DNA of 64,000 bases from NCBI GenBank assembly GCA_903911355.1, contig CAIWDD010000129.1:1-64000 (forward strand), written 5' to 3'. The notes below the pieces were generated by a model. That model had not been told where the DNA came from, made no database searches, and saw only the letters and a program-made list of their open reading frames with translations. Below, piece after piece: positions 38,511 through 47,087 of this stretch (positions are counted from its first letter, which is position 1; the number at the start of each line of letters is the position of its first letter). Position numbers and translations under genes: made by a program. The DNA comes from an uncultured Nodularia sp. (lineage in GTDB: Bacteria > Cyanobacteriota > Cyanobacteriia > Cyanobacteriales > Nostocaceae).

Positions 38511-39314
38511 TTAAGATACTGTAGCAACTAACTCCAATGGCTGGAAATAAGGAACTCTTTCTACTGTAGTTTCCCACATCCCATTGGGGTAGAGTTTTAA
38601 CAACCGAAAACCCGGGTATTTTGAGTCAATCATCAAAGTAGGGCTTTGGGTGCGAAACTGTAGTCCCGTGGATGGGGTACCCAGGTAGTGAACTTGGCCG
38701 CGTTGACGTTGAAATTCCTGATGGATGTGACCAAATAAGACTAACTTCACCTGGGGATGGCGATCGAGAACAGCAAATAATTCTTGGGGATTTTGCAACC
38801 CACTATGATCTAACCACGGTGAATTGACTGCAAAAGGGGGGTGATGTAGCGCCACTAAAGTGGGATGATCTCCCAATATGGTCAACTCACGGTTGAGCCG
38901 ATCAAGAGTTTTACCCGAAAGATAACCATGGCTACAACCGGGAACACAAGAATCTAGTAAAATAAAATTCCACCCACCCCGGTTAAAAGACTTGCGCCGG
39001 GAAATCATCCCCATATTTAAGATATTATCCATGGCGATCGCACAGTCATTATTTCCCGGTAACCAATAAACAGGTATTCGTAGTGGGTTCAGCAGACTTT
39101 GGAGATTGTCATAGGACTGAAGATTACCATCCCCAGATAAATTTCCCGTCACTAGCAGTAGATCAAGTTCATTCCCGAATGCGTGTAATTTGTCTACAAT
39201 AGCCTGGAAAGATTTTATAGTAGGCATTCCCAGCATTTTATGATTTTCCGAGCCAAACAGATGTATATCTGTGATTTGGACAATTGACATGGGAGATACT
39301 TGATTCATTTTCAC
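38511..39314 (-). CDS. Calcineurin-like metallophosphoesterase
   Basis: A 267-residue Icc/CpdA-type phosphoesterase. Metal motifs are IVQITDIHLF (D-x-H), LLVTGNLSGDG (normally GD-LSxDG), WLPGNNDC (GN-N-D), VALHHPPF and LVLFGHIHQEF (GHxH). The first Asp of the GD motif, a bridging metal ligand in the family, is Asn here, which may lower or change activity. CpdA-like enzymes hydrolyse cyclic nucleotides or other phosphodiesters. Convergent with cpcT (20 bases between stops). The start is ATG 39314, with a possible alternative at residue 9 (MSIVQITD). Confidence 0.8.
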   Translation of the reverse strand: MKMNQVSPMSIVQITDIHLFGSENHKMLGMPTIKSFQAIVDKLHAFGNELDLLLVTGNLSGDGNLQSYDNLQSLLNPLRIPVYWLPGNNDCAIAMDNILNMGMISRRKSFNRGGWNFILLDSCVPGCSHGYLSGKTLDRLNRELTILGDHPTLVALHHPPFAVNSPWLDHSGLQNPQELFAVLDRHPQVKLVLFGHIHQEFQRQRGQVHYLGTPSTGLQFRTQSPTLMIDSKYPGFRLLKLYPNGMWETTVERVPYFQPLELVATVS

Positions 39315-39671
39315 TGATTATCATATTTGCTGAATATCTGATTCCGTCTTGGCAGTAACTCACCCGGGTCATACTGATCTTTAATGTCACCATAGAACTA
39401 AAAACCATCAATCAACATGGAATTTATCAAAATCTCTGAATTTTTATCCATCTTAAGAGTGAAATTGTATTTTTTTTTGTATTTTAAGTCACGCATATTT
39501 GCCAGAAATTCATCAATTCCTCACACTTTCCCTATATATCTTTATCTCGCCTTACCATCTCCTGGGGTGTTAAAATGCCATTAACCACTAAATTCCCTCA
39601 ACTCGAGAAAAATTTCCTCAGACGTATGGCGTAAATTTGTGGAATGTGTTATCATCAGCGAATATGAAAGC
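39315..39671. other. Intergenic region upstream of tRNA-Cys
   Basis: About 357 AT-rich bases with homopolymer T-runs and no open frame. It should contain the promoters of the phosphoesterase gene (leftward) and tRNA-Cys (rightward); nothing else is visible. Confidence 0.4.
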
Positions 39672-39743
<72 letters not shown>

Positions 39744-39895
39744 TTCAGAAAAAAAAGCTAAAACCAGGCAATTCAAGGCTTTTAGCAATAATCACAGGGA
39801 CGGGTTAAATACTCGTCCCTAATTTTTTGGGGTAATTTGGGGTAAATTCGGCTAGTTTGGCATATTGGTAAGAAATGGATGCTTTGGTTGATATG

Positions 39896-39957
39896 GTGTT
39901 CCCTGTTCCCTAATATAAAAATTACCTGTTTAATACTTTCCAAATATCCTCTTAGAT
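39896..39957 (+). repeat. Solo right end of the MITE-like element
   Basis: TTCCCTGTTCCCTAATATAA through CTTTCCAAATATCCTCTTAG matches the right end of the element at 63581-63791 with few changes. The rest of the element is missing. It lies about 70 bases before the HigB-type toxin gene. Confidence 0.8.
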
Positions 39958-40029
39958 AATATGATATCCGTCCTGAAATATAAAAAATTTATTTACCAAA
40001 ATGGTAAACTTGTATTAGTCTACTAAGGA

Positions 40030-40359
40030 ATGCAAATCACCTTCGCCAACGGCAAATTAGAAAAACTATGCCTACAGGAAAAAGAAGCACAAAAACAATT
40101 GGGTGCAAAATGTGCCAAAAAGTTAAAAACTAGATTGGCGGATCTTTATGGTGTTAGTTCTGTCACAGAATTGGTTGCAGGTCGCCCCCATCCCTTAAAA
40201 GGAGATCGGGTAGGTCAATTTGCACTAGACCTAGAAGGTGCTAAAAGACTTGTATTTAAACCTGATAACGATTTCTTTCCCTTGAATGAGGACGGGAGTG
40301 TAGATTGGTCAAAAGTTACTGCCGTTTGTATTATTTATATTGGGAATTACCATGATTGA
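40030..40359 (+). CDS. higB: HigB/RelE-type toxin
   Basis: A 109-residue member of the plasmid-maintenance killer (HigB) branch of RelE toxins, mRNA interferases that act on the ribosome. Features: MQITFANGKLEKLCLQEKEA, a basic helix LGAKCAKKLKTRLADL, RPHPLKGDRVGQFALDL and the ending VCIIYIGNYHD. It is followed, with an 8-base overlap (ATGATTGA), by its HigA-type partner. The order toxin then antitoxin is standard for higBA. Confidence 0.82.
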   Translation: MQITFANGKLEKLCLQEKEAQKQLGAKCAKKLKTRLADLYGVSSVTELVAGRPHPLKGDRVGQFALDLEGAKRLVFKPDNDFFPLNEDGSVDWSKVTAVCIIYIGNYHD

Positions 40360-41458
40360 GACAACCCGACCATTTACCCCAGATTGGGTATCTCCTCCCG
40401 GTGATACCATTGCTGATGTACTAGAAGAACGTGATTGGACGCAAACAGAATTAGCAGAGCGTTTAGGCTACACCACAAAACATATAAGTTTACTCATTAA
40501 TGGCAAAGCACCTATTAATGAACAAACAGCATTGAAGTTAGAACGAGTTTTAGGCAGTACCGCAGCATTTTGGCTCAGACGTGAAGCCCAATATCGTGCT
40601 GCTTTGGCGAGAAAGGATGAGGAGAACCGTTTAAAGGGGTGGACATCTTGGTTAGATAAGTTACCAGTCAAAGAATTGATGACCCAAGGTAAAATTCCCA
40701 AGTGCAATTTAATTGCTAAAAATAAGCCAGAAGTAGTAAAAAAGTTGTTACATTTTTTCGGCGTTGCTTCACCAGAAGAATGGGAGAAATGCTACGGAAG
40801 TTTAGAAGTTAATTTTCGTCGCACTCGCAAAGAACAAAGTGATGTTGGTGCTATTTCTGCATGGTTACGTTTAGGTGAAATAGAAGCAGAAAAATTAGAT
40901 TGTCCTAAGTACAGTAAACCAAGGTTTGAAAAAGCAGTCCAGGAAATTCGCTCTTTGACGGTGTTACCACCAGAGGAATTTCAACCAAGGATGCAACAAT
41001 TATGCCGAGAATCTGGGGTTGTGCTGGTTTTAGTACCTGCAATCAAAGGAGCGCACGTCAGTGGTGTCGCGCGGTGGTTAAATCCCCATAAGGCACTGAT
41101 TCAACTTTCACTTTATGGTAAAACCAATGATCGCTTTTGGTTCAATTTCTTCCATGAAGCAGCACATATCCTATTACATAATAAGGAAAATATTTTTCTT
41201 GATGAATGGGATAGTGGGGAAAGTTTGGAATCTGAACAGGAACGGGAAGCAGATCAATCATCACGGGAATTTTTGATACCTTCTGAGTATGAAGGAGAAT
41301 TAGCTCAACTAAAATCTAAAGCTGAAGTTATTGATTTTGCAGAACGTATCGGTATTCATCCTGCTATTGTTGTAGGGCGACTTCAGCATGATAATTTAAT
41401 TCCTCCCTCTTGGATGAATGGTTTAAAGGAAAGTTCCTCTTTTCAAAAGGTAGGATAA
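40352..41458 (+). CDS. higA: HigA-type antitoxin fused to ImmA/IrrE metallopeptidase
   Basis: About 368 residues. Residues 10-80 are an XRE/HigA helix-turn-helix (TQTELAERLGYTTKHISLLI, ALKLERVLGSTAAFWLRREA). Residues about 200-310 carry an ImmA/IrrE peptidase with HEAAH (268-272) and a downstream EREADQSSREFLIP that supplies the third ligand. ATG 40352 (MIETTRPFTPDW) overlaps the higB stop; an upstream TTG is less likely. ImmA-type peptidases cleave repressors. Whether the active peptidase cleaves this antitoxin itself is an inference; similar HigA-peptidase fusions exist. Confidence 0.85.
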   Translation: MIETTRPFTPDWVSPPGDTIADVLEERDWTQTELAERLGYTTKHISLLINGKAPINEQTALKLERVLGSTAAFWLRREAQYRAALARKDEENRLKGWTSWLDKLPVKELMTQGKIPKCNLIAKNKPEVVKKLLHFFGVASPEEWEKCYGSLEVNFRRTRKEQSDVGAISAWLRLGEIEAEKLDCPKYSKPRFEKAVQEIRSLTVLPPEEFQPRMQQLCRESGVVLVLVPAIKGAHVSGVARWLNPHKALIQLSLYGKTNDRFWFNFFHEAAHILLHNKENIFLDEWDSGESLESEQEREADQSSREFLIPSEYEGELAQLKSKAEVIDFAERIGIHPAIVVGRLQHDNLIPPSWMNGLKESSSFQKVG

Positions 41459-41465
41459 GTTCAAG

Positions 41466-41632
41466 ATGATACAAGCTGATACGTTAAAACTAGGGTGGAA
41501 GTTAGTAAAGTTTGGGGATGTAGTACACCTCAGTAAAGCGTAGCTTTCCTGAAAGATTTACTCGATTTAGCCCGTGATTTCCTACAAACAGAAAAAGATA
41601 CCTCTAGTGTAAACACAGACTGTGGTGATTAA
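41466..41632 (+). pseudogene. Probable scar of a type I restriction locus (hsdS start joined to hsdR end)
   Basis: 41466-41543 encodes MIQADTLKLGWKLVKFGDVV then a stop, like the first residues of an HsdS specificity subunit (GWK-VKFGDVV). Overlapping it, 41543-41632 encodes a 29-residue tail (FLKDLLDLARDFLQTEKD) that could be the C-terminus of an HsdR-like subunit. The two pieces abut as expected after a large deletion between hsdS and hsdR. It rests on short motifs and needs alignment. Confidence 0.4.
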
Positions 41633-41841
41633 TTGGGGTAAAATTTAGCAATAATTCCTGAAATGCTTGTAAAACAATGGTTAATAAAGGTCTTATCTGA
41701 ATATTTTATGTATCACTGCGCCCTAAAATGGCAAGTCTGGGATAACAAAAATTTCTCCAGTAATCTTTTTTGTCAACCCAAGTTATCCTATTCTTGTCAG
41801 AATATAAAGAAAGATTAAGATTAAATGGTGTGCTGGAAAAG

Positions 41842-43056
41842 ATGACTATATTCAGTCCAATTAATGGGGTGTTGGTAAATACCTGTGTGCAGTTTGCTGG
41901 GTGGGGAGTGTTTTCACTGCTCCTAGCGGAAGTATTCAGAGATAGTTACCATGTTTTGTGTCACCAGGTGAAATGGTTAGCTAAATGGCACAATAAGCAT
42001 CATCAAGTATATCGGCGGGATTTGTCTATAGTCTCCCTACAAGCTTACCAGGACTCACAGCTATATCATGATGTGGTTGAGTCCTGTTTACTAGTGGTGG
42101 TTTTAATAATCATTGCCTTACTGGTTCAGCAAATGGGGTTATGGCTGGGAGTAGTCTATGGCTGTACTTTCTTGTATGGCGCTTCCCTGCGATATTTTTC
42201 TGGTAAAATCGATACAGACTACAACCACTTACCGGGGCCTTTACAAATCATCCCTTCTGTGTGGTGGGTCAATCGTTCTTACCATTGGCGACATCATTTT
42301 GATGATGTCAATGCTTATTACAGTGGTGTCTTTCCTCTAGTGGATAAAATACTGGGTACAGGACTATCCCTGAAAGGTAAAACCGTCGCTTTAACAGGAG
42401 CATCCGGCGCTCTGGGTCAAGCATTAGCAGCAGAACTACTCAAGCATAATGCTAAAGTAGTCGCCTTAACCACCAACCCGGAAAAATTAGCACCCCAGAG
42501 TAATTTGAAAGTGCTTTCCTGGGAATTGGGGAATGAAACCCAACTCAAGGATAGTTTGAAGAAAGTCGATATCTTGATTATTAATCACGGTGTGAATGTC
42601 TACAACAATCGCACCCCTGAGGCGATCGCCACCTCCTATGAGGTGAATACTTTTTCCGCAGTGCGACTGATAGATATATTTTTAACTACAGTCACCGGAG
42701 ACCAAGACAGAGCCACTAAGGAAATTTGGGTGAATACTTCTGAGGCTGAAGTTTCCCCTGCTTTCAGTCCCCTGTATGAACTGAGTAAACGCACATTAGG
42801 GAATATTGTTACCCTCAAGCGGTTGGATGGAAGTTGTGTAATTCGTAAGTTAATATTGGGTCCGTTCAAAAGTTCACTAAATCCCTATGGAGTCATGTCA
42901 GCCCAGCAGGTAGCTCGTGGTATCTTGTTTTTAGCGCGGCGAGATTACCGGAATATTATTGTCACTATCAATCCTCTTACCTATTTGCTGTTTCCTCTCA
43001 AGGAAGCAACTACATGGTTTTACTACCGGGTTTTTAGTAAGATGACTCAGAATTAG
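41842..43056 (+). CDS. Fused fatty acid/sterol hydroxylase and short-chain dehydrogenase
   Basis: About 404 residues from ATG 41842; an in-frame TTG at 41770 is unlikely. The N-terminal half is an integral di-iron hydroxylase with His clusters in DSYHVLCH (about 34-41), WHNKHHQ (49-55) and SYHWRHHFDD (about 150-160) and membrane segments between them. The C-terminal half is an SDR: GKTVALTGASGALGQALAAE (about 182-201), LIINHGVNVYN, VNTSEAE and the YELSK active site. The fusion implies that a C-H bond is hydroxylated and the product then oxidised to a ketone or reduced. It is followed by a DevB-DevC exporter pair, suggesting lipid tailoring with export. Similar fusions are known in cyanobacteria; the substrate is not. 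Confidence 0.8.
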   Translation: MTIFSPINGVLVNTCVQFAGWGVFSLLLAEVFRDSYHVLCHQVKWLAKWHNKHHQVYRRDLSIVSLQAYQDSQLYHDVVESCLLVVVLIIIALLVQQMGLWLGVVYGCTFLYGASLRYFSGKIDTDYNHLPGPLQIIPSVWWVNRSYHWRHHFDDVNAYYSGVFPLVDKILGTGLSLKGKTVALTGASGALGQALAAELLKHNAKVVALTTNPEKLAPQSNLKVLSWELGNETQLKDSLKKVDILIINHGVNVYNNRTPEAIATSYEVNTFSAVRLIDIFLTTVTGDQDRATKEIWVNTSEAEVSPAFSPLYELSKRTLGNIVTLKRLDGSCVIRKLILGPFKSSLNPYGVMSAQQVARGILFLARRDYRNIIVTINPLTYLLFPLKEATTWFYYRVFSKMTQN

Positions 43057-43162
43057 GCACATACAAATAATAGTGGGTCACTGACTCTGCATTGACCCCG
43101 ATGAAGCGCGCTGTAACTACTAAACTCCAGCGATCGCAAGCACACTAATTAAAGAGGTAAAA

Positions 43163-44446
43163 ATGTCCCCAAATGTGCGATTGAAAATTCCCCATCAAAA
43201 GTTAATCATATTAGTGGTAGGTGCTACAGTGATCACATCGGGAATTGCTATTTATGGCCTATCCCAGTTTAATTTAAGTAGTGAAAATACCGTAGCCGTA
43301 GAAAATCAGCAAACTGCAACCAGAGTTAGCGCCTTAGGAAGACTAGAACCAGAAACAGAAGTAATTAGCCTATCAGCACCACTACAATTAGATGGCGATC
43401 GCATAGCTGAGATTTTAGTACAGGAAGGAGAGCCAGTCAAATCTGGGCAAGTAGTAGCAATCCTCGACTCAAGAACCCGTCTGCAAACTGCTGTAGTCCA
43501 AGCAGAAAAACAGCTCAGAGTTGCTGTTGCTAAACTAGCTCAAATTCAAGCGGGGGCTAAAACTGGAGAAATTCAGGCGCAACAAGCAACAATTGAACGT
43601 TTACAAGCTGAGTTAGAAACAGACATCATCGCCCAGCAAGAAGCGATCGCCCGCATAGAAGCACAATGGATGGGGGAAAGGATAGCACAAGAGGCGACAA
43701 TTAACAAACTGCAAGTAGAACTCAATAACGCCCAAGGGGAATATGAACGTTATCAGCAACTATCTGCTCAGGGAGTAATTTCTAATTCTTTATTTGACAA
43801 TAAACGCTTAAGTTTAGACATCGCACAACAGCAACTAAAACAAGCGCAAGCAGTTCTCAATCGCATTAACTCCACAGCAAGCAGAGAATTAACCCAAGCG
43901 CAAGTTGCGCTCAAGCGCATTAACTCCACCGGGAATAAACAAATCACAGAAGCAAAAGCCAGACTCAACAGTATTGCTGAAATTCGCCCCGTAGATATAG
44001 AACTAGCTAAAAGTGAAATTGAGAATGCAACCGCCGTACTCAAACAAATGAAAACCGACTTAGAATCTGCCTATATTAAAGCACCAATACAGGGACAAAT
44101 CCTGAAAATTCACGCCCGCAAGGGCGAAAAAATTGGGGATGATGGAATCGCGCAATTAGCACAAACCCAGCAAATGATTGCTATAGCAGAAGTGTATCAA
44201 ACCGATATTAGTAAAATTCAACTAGGACAATCAGCAGTAGTTACCAGTCAAGCATTTGATGGTGAATTGCGGGGAACAGTTTCTCAAATTGGTTTACAGG
44301 TAAATAGACAAAATGTATTTAGCAACCAACCAGGGGAAAACCTAGATAGTCGAGTCATTGAGGTGAGAATTCGCCTAGATCCCACAGACAGCAAAAAAGT
44401 AGCGGGATTAACTAACTTACAAGTGCAAACAGCCATTGAATTATAA
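43163..44446 (+). CDS. DevB-like membrane fusion protein, second copy
   Basis: A 427-residue HlyD-family adaptor. Membrane segment about 12-33, lipoyl half (LVQEGEPVKSGQVVAILDSR), a long coiled coil with internal repeats (LNRINSTASRELTQAQ / LKRINSTGNKQITEAK), lipoyl half (APIQGQILKIHARKGEKI) and a barrel ending NLQVQTAIEL. Similar in plan to HgdB and ending likewise, so the two are paralogues. It begins 106 bases after the hydroxylase-dehydrogenase gene and is followed by a DevC-like permease. Confidence 0.86.
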   Translation: MSPNVRLKIPHQKLIILVVGATVITSGIAIYGLSQFNLSSENTVAVENQQTATRVSALGRLEPETEVISLSAPLQLDGDRIAEILVQEGEPVKSGQVVAILDSRTRLQTAVVQAEKQLRVAVAKLAQIQAGAKTGEIQAQQATIERLQAELETDIIAQQEAIARIEAQWMGERIAQEATINKLQVELNNAQGEYERYQQLSAQGVISNSLFDNKRLSLDIAQQQLKQAQAVLNRINSTASRELTQAQVALKRINSTGNKQITEAKARLNSIAEIRPVDIELAKSEIENATAVLKQMKTDLESAYIKAPIQGQILKIHARKGEKIGDDGIAQLAQTQQMIAIAEVYQTDISKIQLGQSAVVTSQAFDGELRGTVSQIGLQVNRQNVFSNQPGENLDSRVIEVRIRLDPTDSKKVAGLTNLQVQTAIEL

Positions 44447-44566
44447 CACTCATATAGGACTCCTATTTGATTTTTGAACAAGACTCAGTACACATGGCAA
44501 TTCTTCTTACCTGTTCCCTTTTCCCTAGCTAGACAAATCAATTCAGAAACTAAACCGGATTTCTAT

Positions 44567-45733
44567 ATGTTTTTCAAATTTTTACATAAAACCCCCCTAG
44601 CATGGCGACAGTTGATGAAAGAAAAAACTCGTTTACTAGTCGCAGTCGCAGGTATTACATTTGCTGATATGCTGATGTTTATTCAGCTAGGGTTTGAAAG
44701 TGCGCTATTTGACGCAGCTACCAAACCCCATCGGAACCTACAAGCAGATTTAGTTTTAATTAATCCTCAATTTCAAACTTTATTTTCAGTCAAAAGCTTT
44801 TCCAGAGAAAGACTTTATCAAACATTGGGTTATGAGGGTGTACAATCAGTAAATTCTGTTTATATTGGCACTGCACAATGGCGCAATCCCCAAACACGTC
44901 AGGATCGTGCTATTTTAGTTTGGGGTATTGACCCTGTAGCACCGGCGTTTAAATTTCCCGCAGTGCAACAAAATCAGCATCATCTCAAGTCATTGTATCA
45001 AGTTCTGTTTGATCAAGATGGTCGTCCAGAATATGGCGCAGTGGGTGATATTTTTACAAGCACAGGTAACTTTAACACAGAACTGAATAATAAAGCCATC
45101 GGTGTTCGCGGGTTATTTAATAATGGTGCTTCCTTTGCTGCGGATGGGAATGTCATTACCAGTGACTCTACCTTTTTACAACTCTTCCCCGAACGCCAAA
45201 GAGATAAGATAGAGGTAGGATTAATTACACTCAAGCCTAGTGTAAATATTGAGGAAATGCGATCGCAACTAGCCGCAGGCTTACCCAATGACATTAGCGT
45301 ATTAACCATAGAAGATTTCGCCCAAATAGAACAGAATTACTGGGCCGAGGGTACTGGGATTGGTTTCATCTTTGGTTTAGGTGTGGTAGTGGGGTTTATT
45401 GTCGGTATAGTCATTGTCTACCAGATTCTTTACTCTGATGTCTCCGAACACCTACCAGAATACGCCACCCTCAAAGCCATTGGATATACTGATGGCTATC
45501 TGTTGGGGGTTTTGCTACAAGAGGCTTTATTTTTAGCTGTTTTGGGTTATATACCCGCTTTGTTCCTGTCCTTTGGATTATATCAGTTAACCTACGCCGC
45601 CACCATGCTACCCATAACTATGAAGGTAGAACGAGTCATAACTGTATTTATTCTCACGGTTATTATGTGTAGTGTTTCGGGGGGGATCGCCATGGGTAAA
45701 CTACGTAAAGCTGACCCAGCTGATGTTTTCTAA
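44567..45733 (+). CDS. DevC-like ABC exporter permease, second copy
   Basis: About 388 residues from ATG 44567 (MFFKFLHKTPLAWRQLMKEK), which matches the HgdC N-terminus; an upstream TTG (44474) would add 31 odd residues. Membrane segment near the start (LLVAVAGITFADMLMFIQLG), periplasmic domain, three C-terminal segments (VGFIVGIVIVYQILYSD, YATLKAIGYTDGYLLGVLLQ). It is the partner of the preceding DevB-like protein. No ATPase gene follows, as in the first pair. Ends like HgdC (LRKADPADVF versus LRSADPADIF). Confidence 0.86.
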   Translation: MFFKFLHKTPLAWRQLMKEKTRLLVAVAGITFADMLMFIQLGFESALFDAATKPHRNLQADLVLINPQFQTLFSVKSFSRERLYQTLGYEGVQSVNSVYIGTAQWRNPQTRQDRAILVWGIDPVAPAFKFPAVQQNQHHLKSLYQVLFDQDGRPEYGAVGDIFTSTGNFNTELNNKAIGVRGLFNNGASFAADGNVITSDSTFLQLFPERQRDKIEVGLITLKPSVNIEEMRSQLAAGLPNDISVLTIEDFAQIEQNYWAEGTGIGFIFGLGVVVGFIVGIVIVYQILYSDVSEHLPEYATLKAIGYTDGYLLGVLLQEALFLAVLGYIPALFLSFGLYQLTYAATMLPITMKVERVITVFILTVIMCSVSGGIAMGKLRKADPADVF

Positions 45734-45820
45734 TTCCCAGGAGTTGTGAGTTTATGAAATTCCCACCCTTGAGTAGTATTCTAAAAACATAAATTAAATT
45801 ACCTTAGGGGGATACATCCT

Positions 45821-46027
45821 ATGACAATTTGGGTAAACGAGCAAATTGATCCTTCCGGTATGATTCACGCTTGTATTGCTTGTTGTGATGAATCCCAAGC
45901 CAAACACTGTCATCAATCCTTTGAAGAAAATTTGACTGATAGCCAAAAATTAGCCGGTTGGGTAGCACAATTGCGAATAGTTAACTCTTGGGATGAAGTC
46001 CCAGTTAATGCGCTCAAACTTAATTAA
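45821..46027 (+). CDS. Small conserved cyanobacterial protein
   Basis: A 68-residue soluble protein, unknown function. The sequence starts MTIWVNEQIDPSGMIHACIA, has five Cys/His-rich positions (CIACCDE, KHCHQ) that could bind metal, and a C-terminal helix LAGWVAQLRIVNSWDEVP. A ribosome site AGGGGG sits 12 bases before ATG. Followed by a strong terminator. Confidence 0.6.
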   Translation: MTIWVNEQIDPSGMIHACIACCDESQAKHCHQSFEENLTDSQKLAGWVAQLRIVNSWDEVPVNALKLN

Positions 46028-46043
46028 ACACCAGTCTTCTATA

Positions 46044-46073
46044 AAGGTCATACCTTTGAGGTTTTGACCTTTA
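46044..46073 (+). terminator. Rho-independent terminator
   Basis: AAAGGTCA pairs with TGACCTTT over a 14-base loop, followed by ATTTTTGT. It lies 17 bases after the small gene's stop. Confidence 0.8.
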
Positions 46074-46301
46074 TTTTTGTACCAGGGGGGGAATTTTCCC
46101 TCATATAAGTATTAAATGTATGATAATTTATACGTATAACCTAATAAACCATAAACATCAGACTCAAAAAATCAGCACTCATACAGAACAAATTTTAAGA
46201 AACATCAATAATTCTGCAAATTTCATGAGTTTTATTAACTTTTAAGAGTTATCATCATAGCAATAGTTTAATGTAAAACTTGCGAAACCCGAATTAATAT
46301 A

Positions 46302-46871
46302 GTGAACTATTCCCCAGTTTACACTATGGCTAATGCCACACTATCGCTATCGGAGCAAACCTGTCCTATCAATTTAGTTGGCGAAACAGGACAAGCGGTG
46401 CAGATTTCTATTCATCCCCCCAGCCATTATATCTGTGCCAACTGCGAACAGATATTACCAGACTGGAAAAATCAACCTTGTATATGGGTCGTAATTTTTT
46501 TACAGCAATCACGTTATCAACTAGTAAAAAAAACCACCGCAATAGAATTAGAGAAAGAACGCTTACGAGAAAAGTTTATGCGGTTTGGTTGCGATTTAGC
46601 ATTTAAACTCAGAGATTGCGGCTATTTAACAGACCTGATTGATCCTCGCACTGGCTATCCTTTACTGTCACGTCCGGGAAAAATTCCCCACAATGACACA
46701 GCAGTAGTGCAAGCTTTGCTCAACTATCCAGTCATGAAAAACAAATGTCGTGTACTGATTCATCCCCTATGGGGTGCAGCAGTTTATCCGAGTATTTTAA
46801 TATCAGTTGCACCCCCAAGAATTATCGCCACTTTTACTAAAGAGATTGCACCCTTACACGGTTGGAATTGA
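46302..46871 (+). CDS. MMADHC (methylmalonic aciduria/homocystinuria type D)-like protein
   Basis: A 189-residue protein resembling cyanobacterial homologues of MMADHC, the eukaryotic protein that routes cobalamin to its enzymes. Diagnostic stretches: MRFGCDLAFKLRDCGYLTDL, DPRTGYPLLSRPGKIPHND, VVQALLNYPVMKNKC and LIHPLWGAAVYPSILISVA. Human MMADHC binds the cobalamin chaperone MMACHC; the bacterial role is not established. The N-terminus is uncertain: GTG 46302 or ATG 46326 (MANATLSLS). No obvious operon. Confidence 0.7.
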   Translation: MNYSPVYTMANATLSLSEQTCPINLVGETGQAVQISIHPPSHYICANCEQILPDWKNQPCIWVVIFLQQSRYQLVKKTTAIELEKERLREKFMRFGCDLAFKLRDCGYLTDLIDPRTGYPLLSRPGKIPHNDTAVVQALLNYPVMKNKCRVLIHPLWGAAVYPSILISVAPPRIIATFTKEIAPLHGWN

Positions 46872-46881
46872 ATTTAAATCA

Positions 46882-47004
46882 AATATAGCATTTCCCATAC
46901 TCGTGAGGTACAAAGTTGTTTAGTTTCAGGGAAGAGGGAATAGGGAATAGGGAACAGGGAATAGGCAATTGATGTGTACTTCATTAGCCTGAAAAAGGCT
47001 TTAT
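46882..47004 (-). repeat. Dispersed ~120-bp repeat, copy 2
   Basis: Inverted copy of the repeat at 2337-2455: ATATAGCATTTCCCATACTC, then GTTGTTTAGTTT, a heptamer-like core, and TGAAAAAGGCTTTAT. It lies immediately downstream of the MMADHC-like gene; the next 60 bases hold another short fragment with a further AAGGCTTTA. Confidence 0.85.
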
Positions 47005-47087
47005 CAAGGGAATGGGGAATAGGGAGCTTGGTGTCTACTTTATTTATTAGACACACACCAAAGGCTTTACTTGGATGTTGGGATTAA

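Noticed and set aside
46874-47056. Minus-strand 60-codon frame with SLFPIPYSLFP
   Set aside because: Translation of repeat DNA (heptamers plus the dispersed repeat), no ribosome site.
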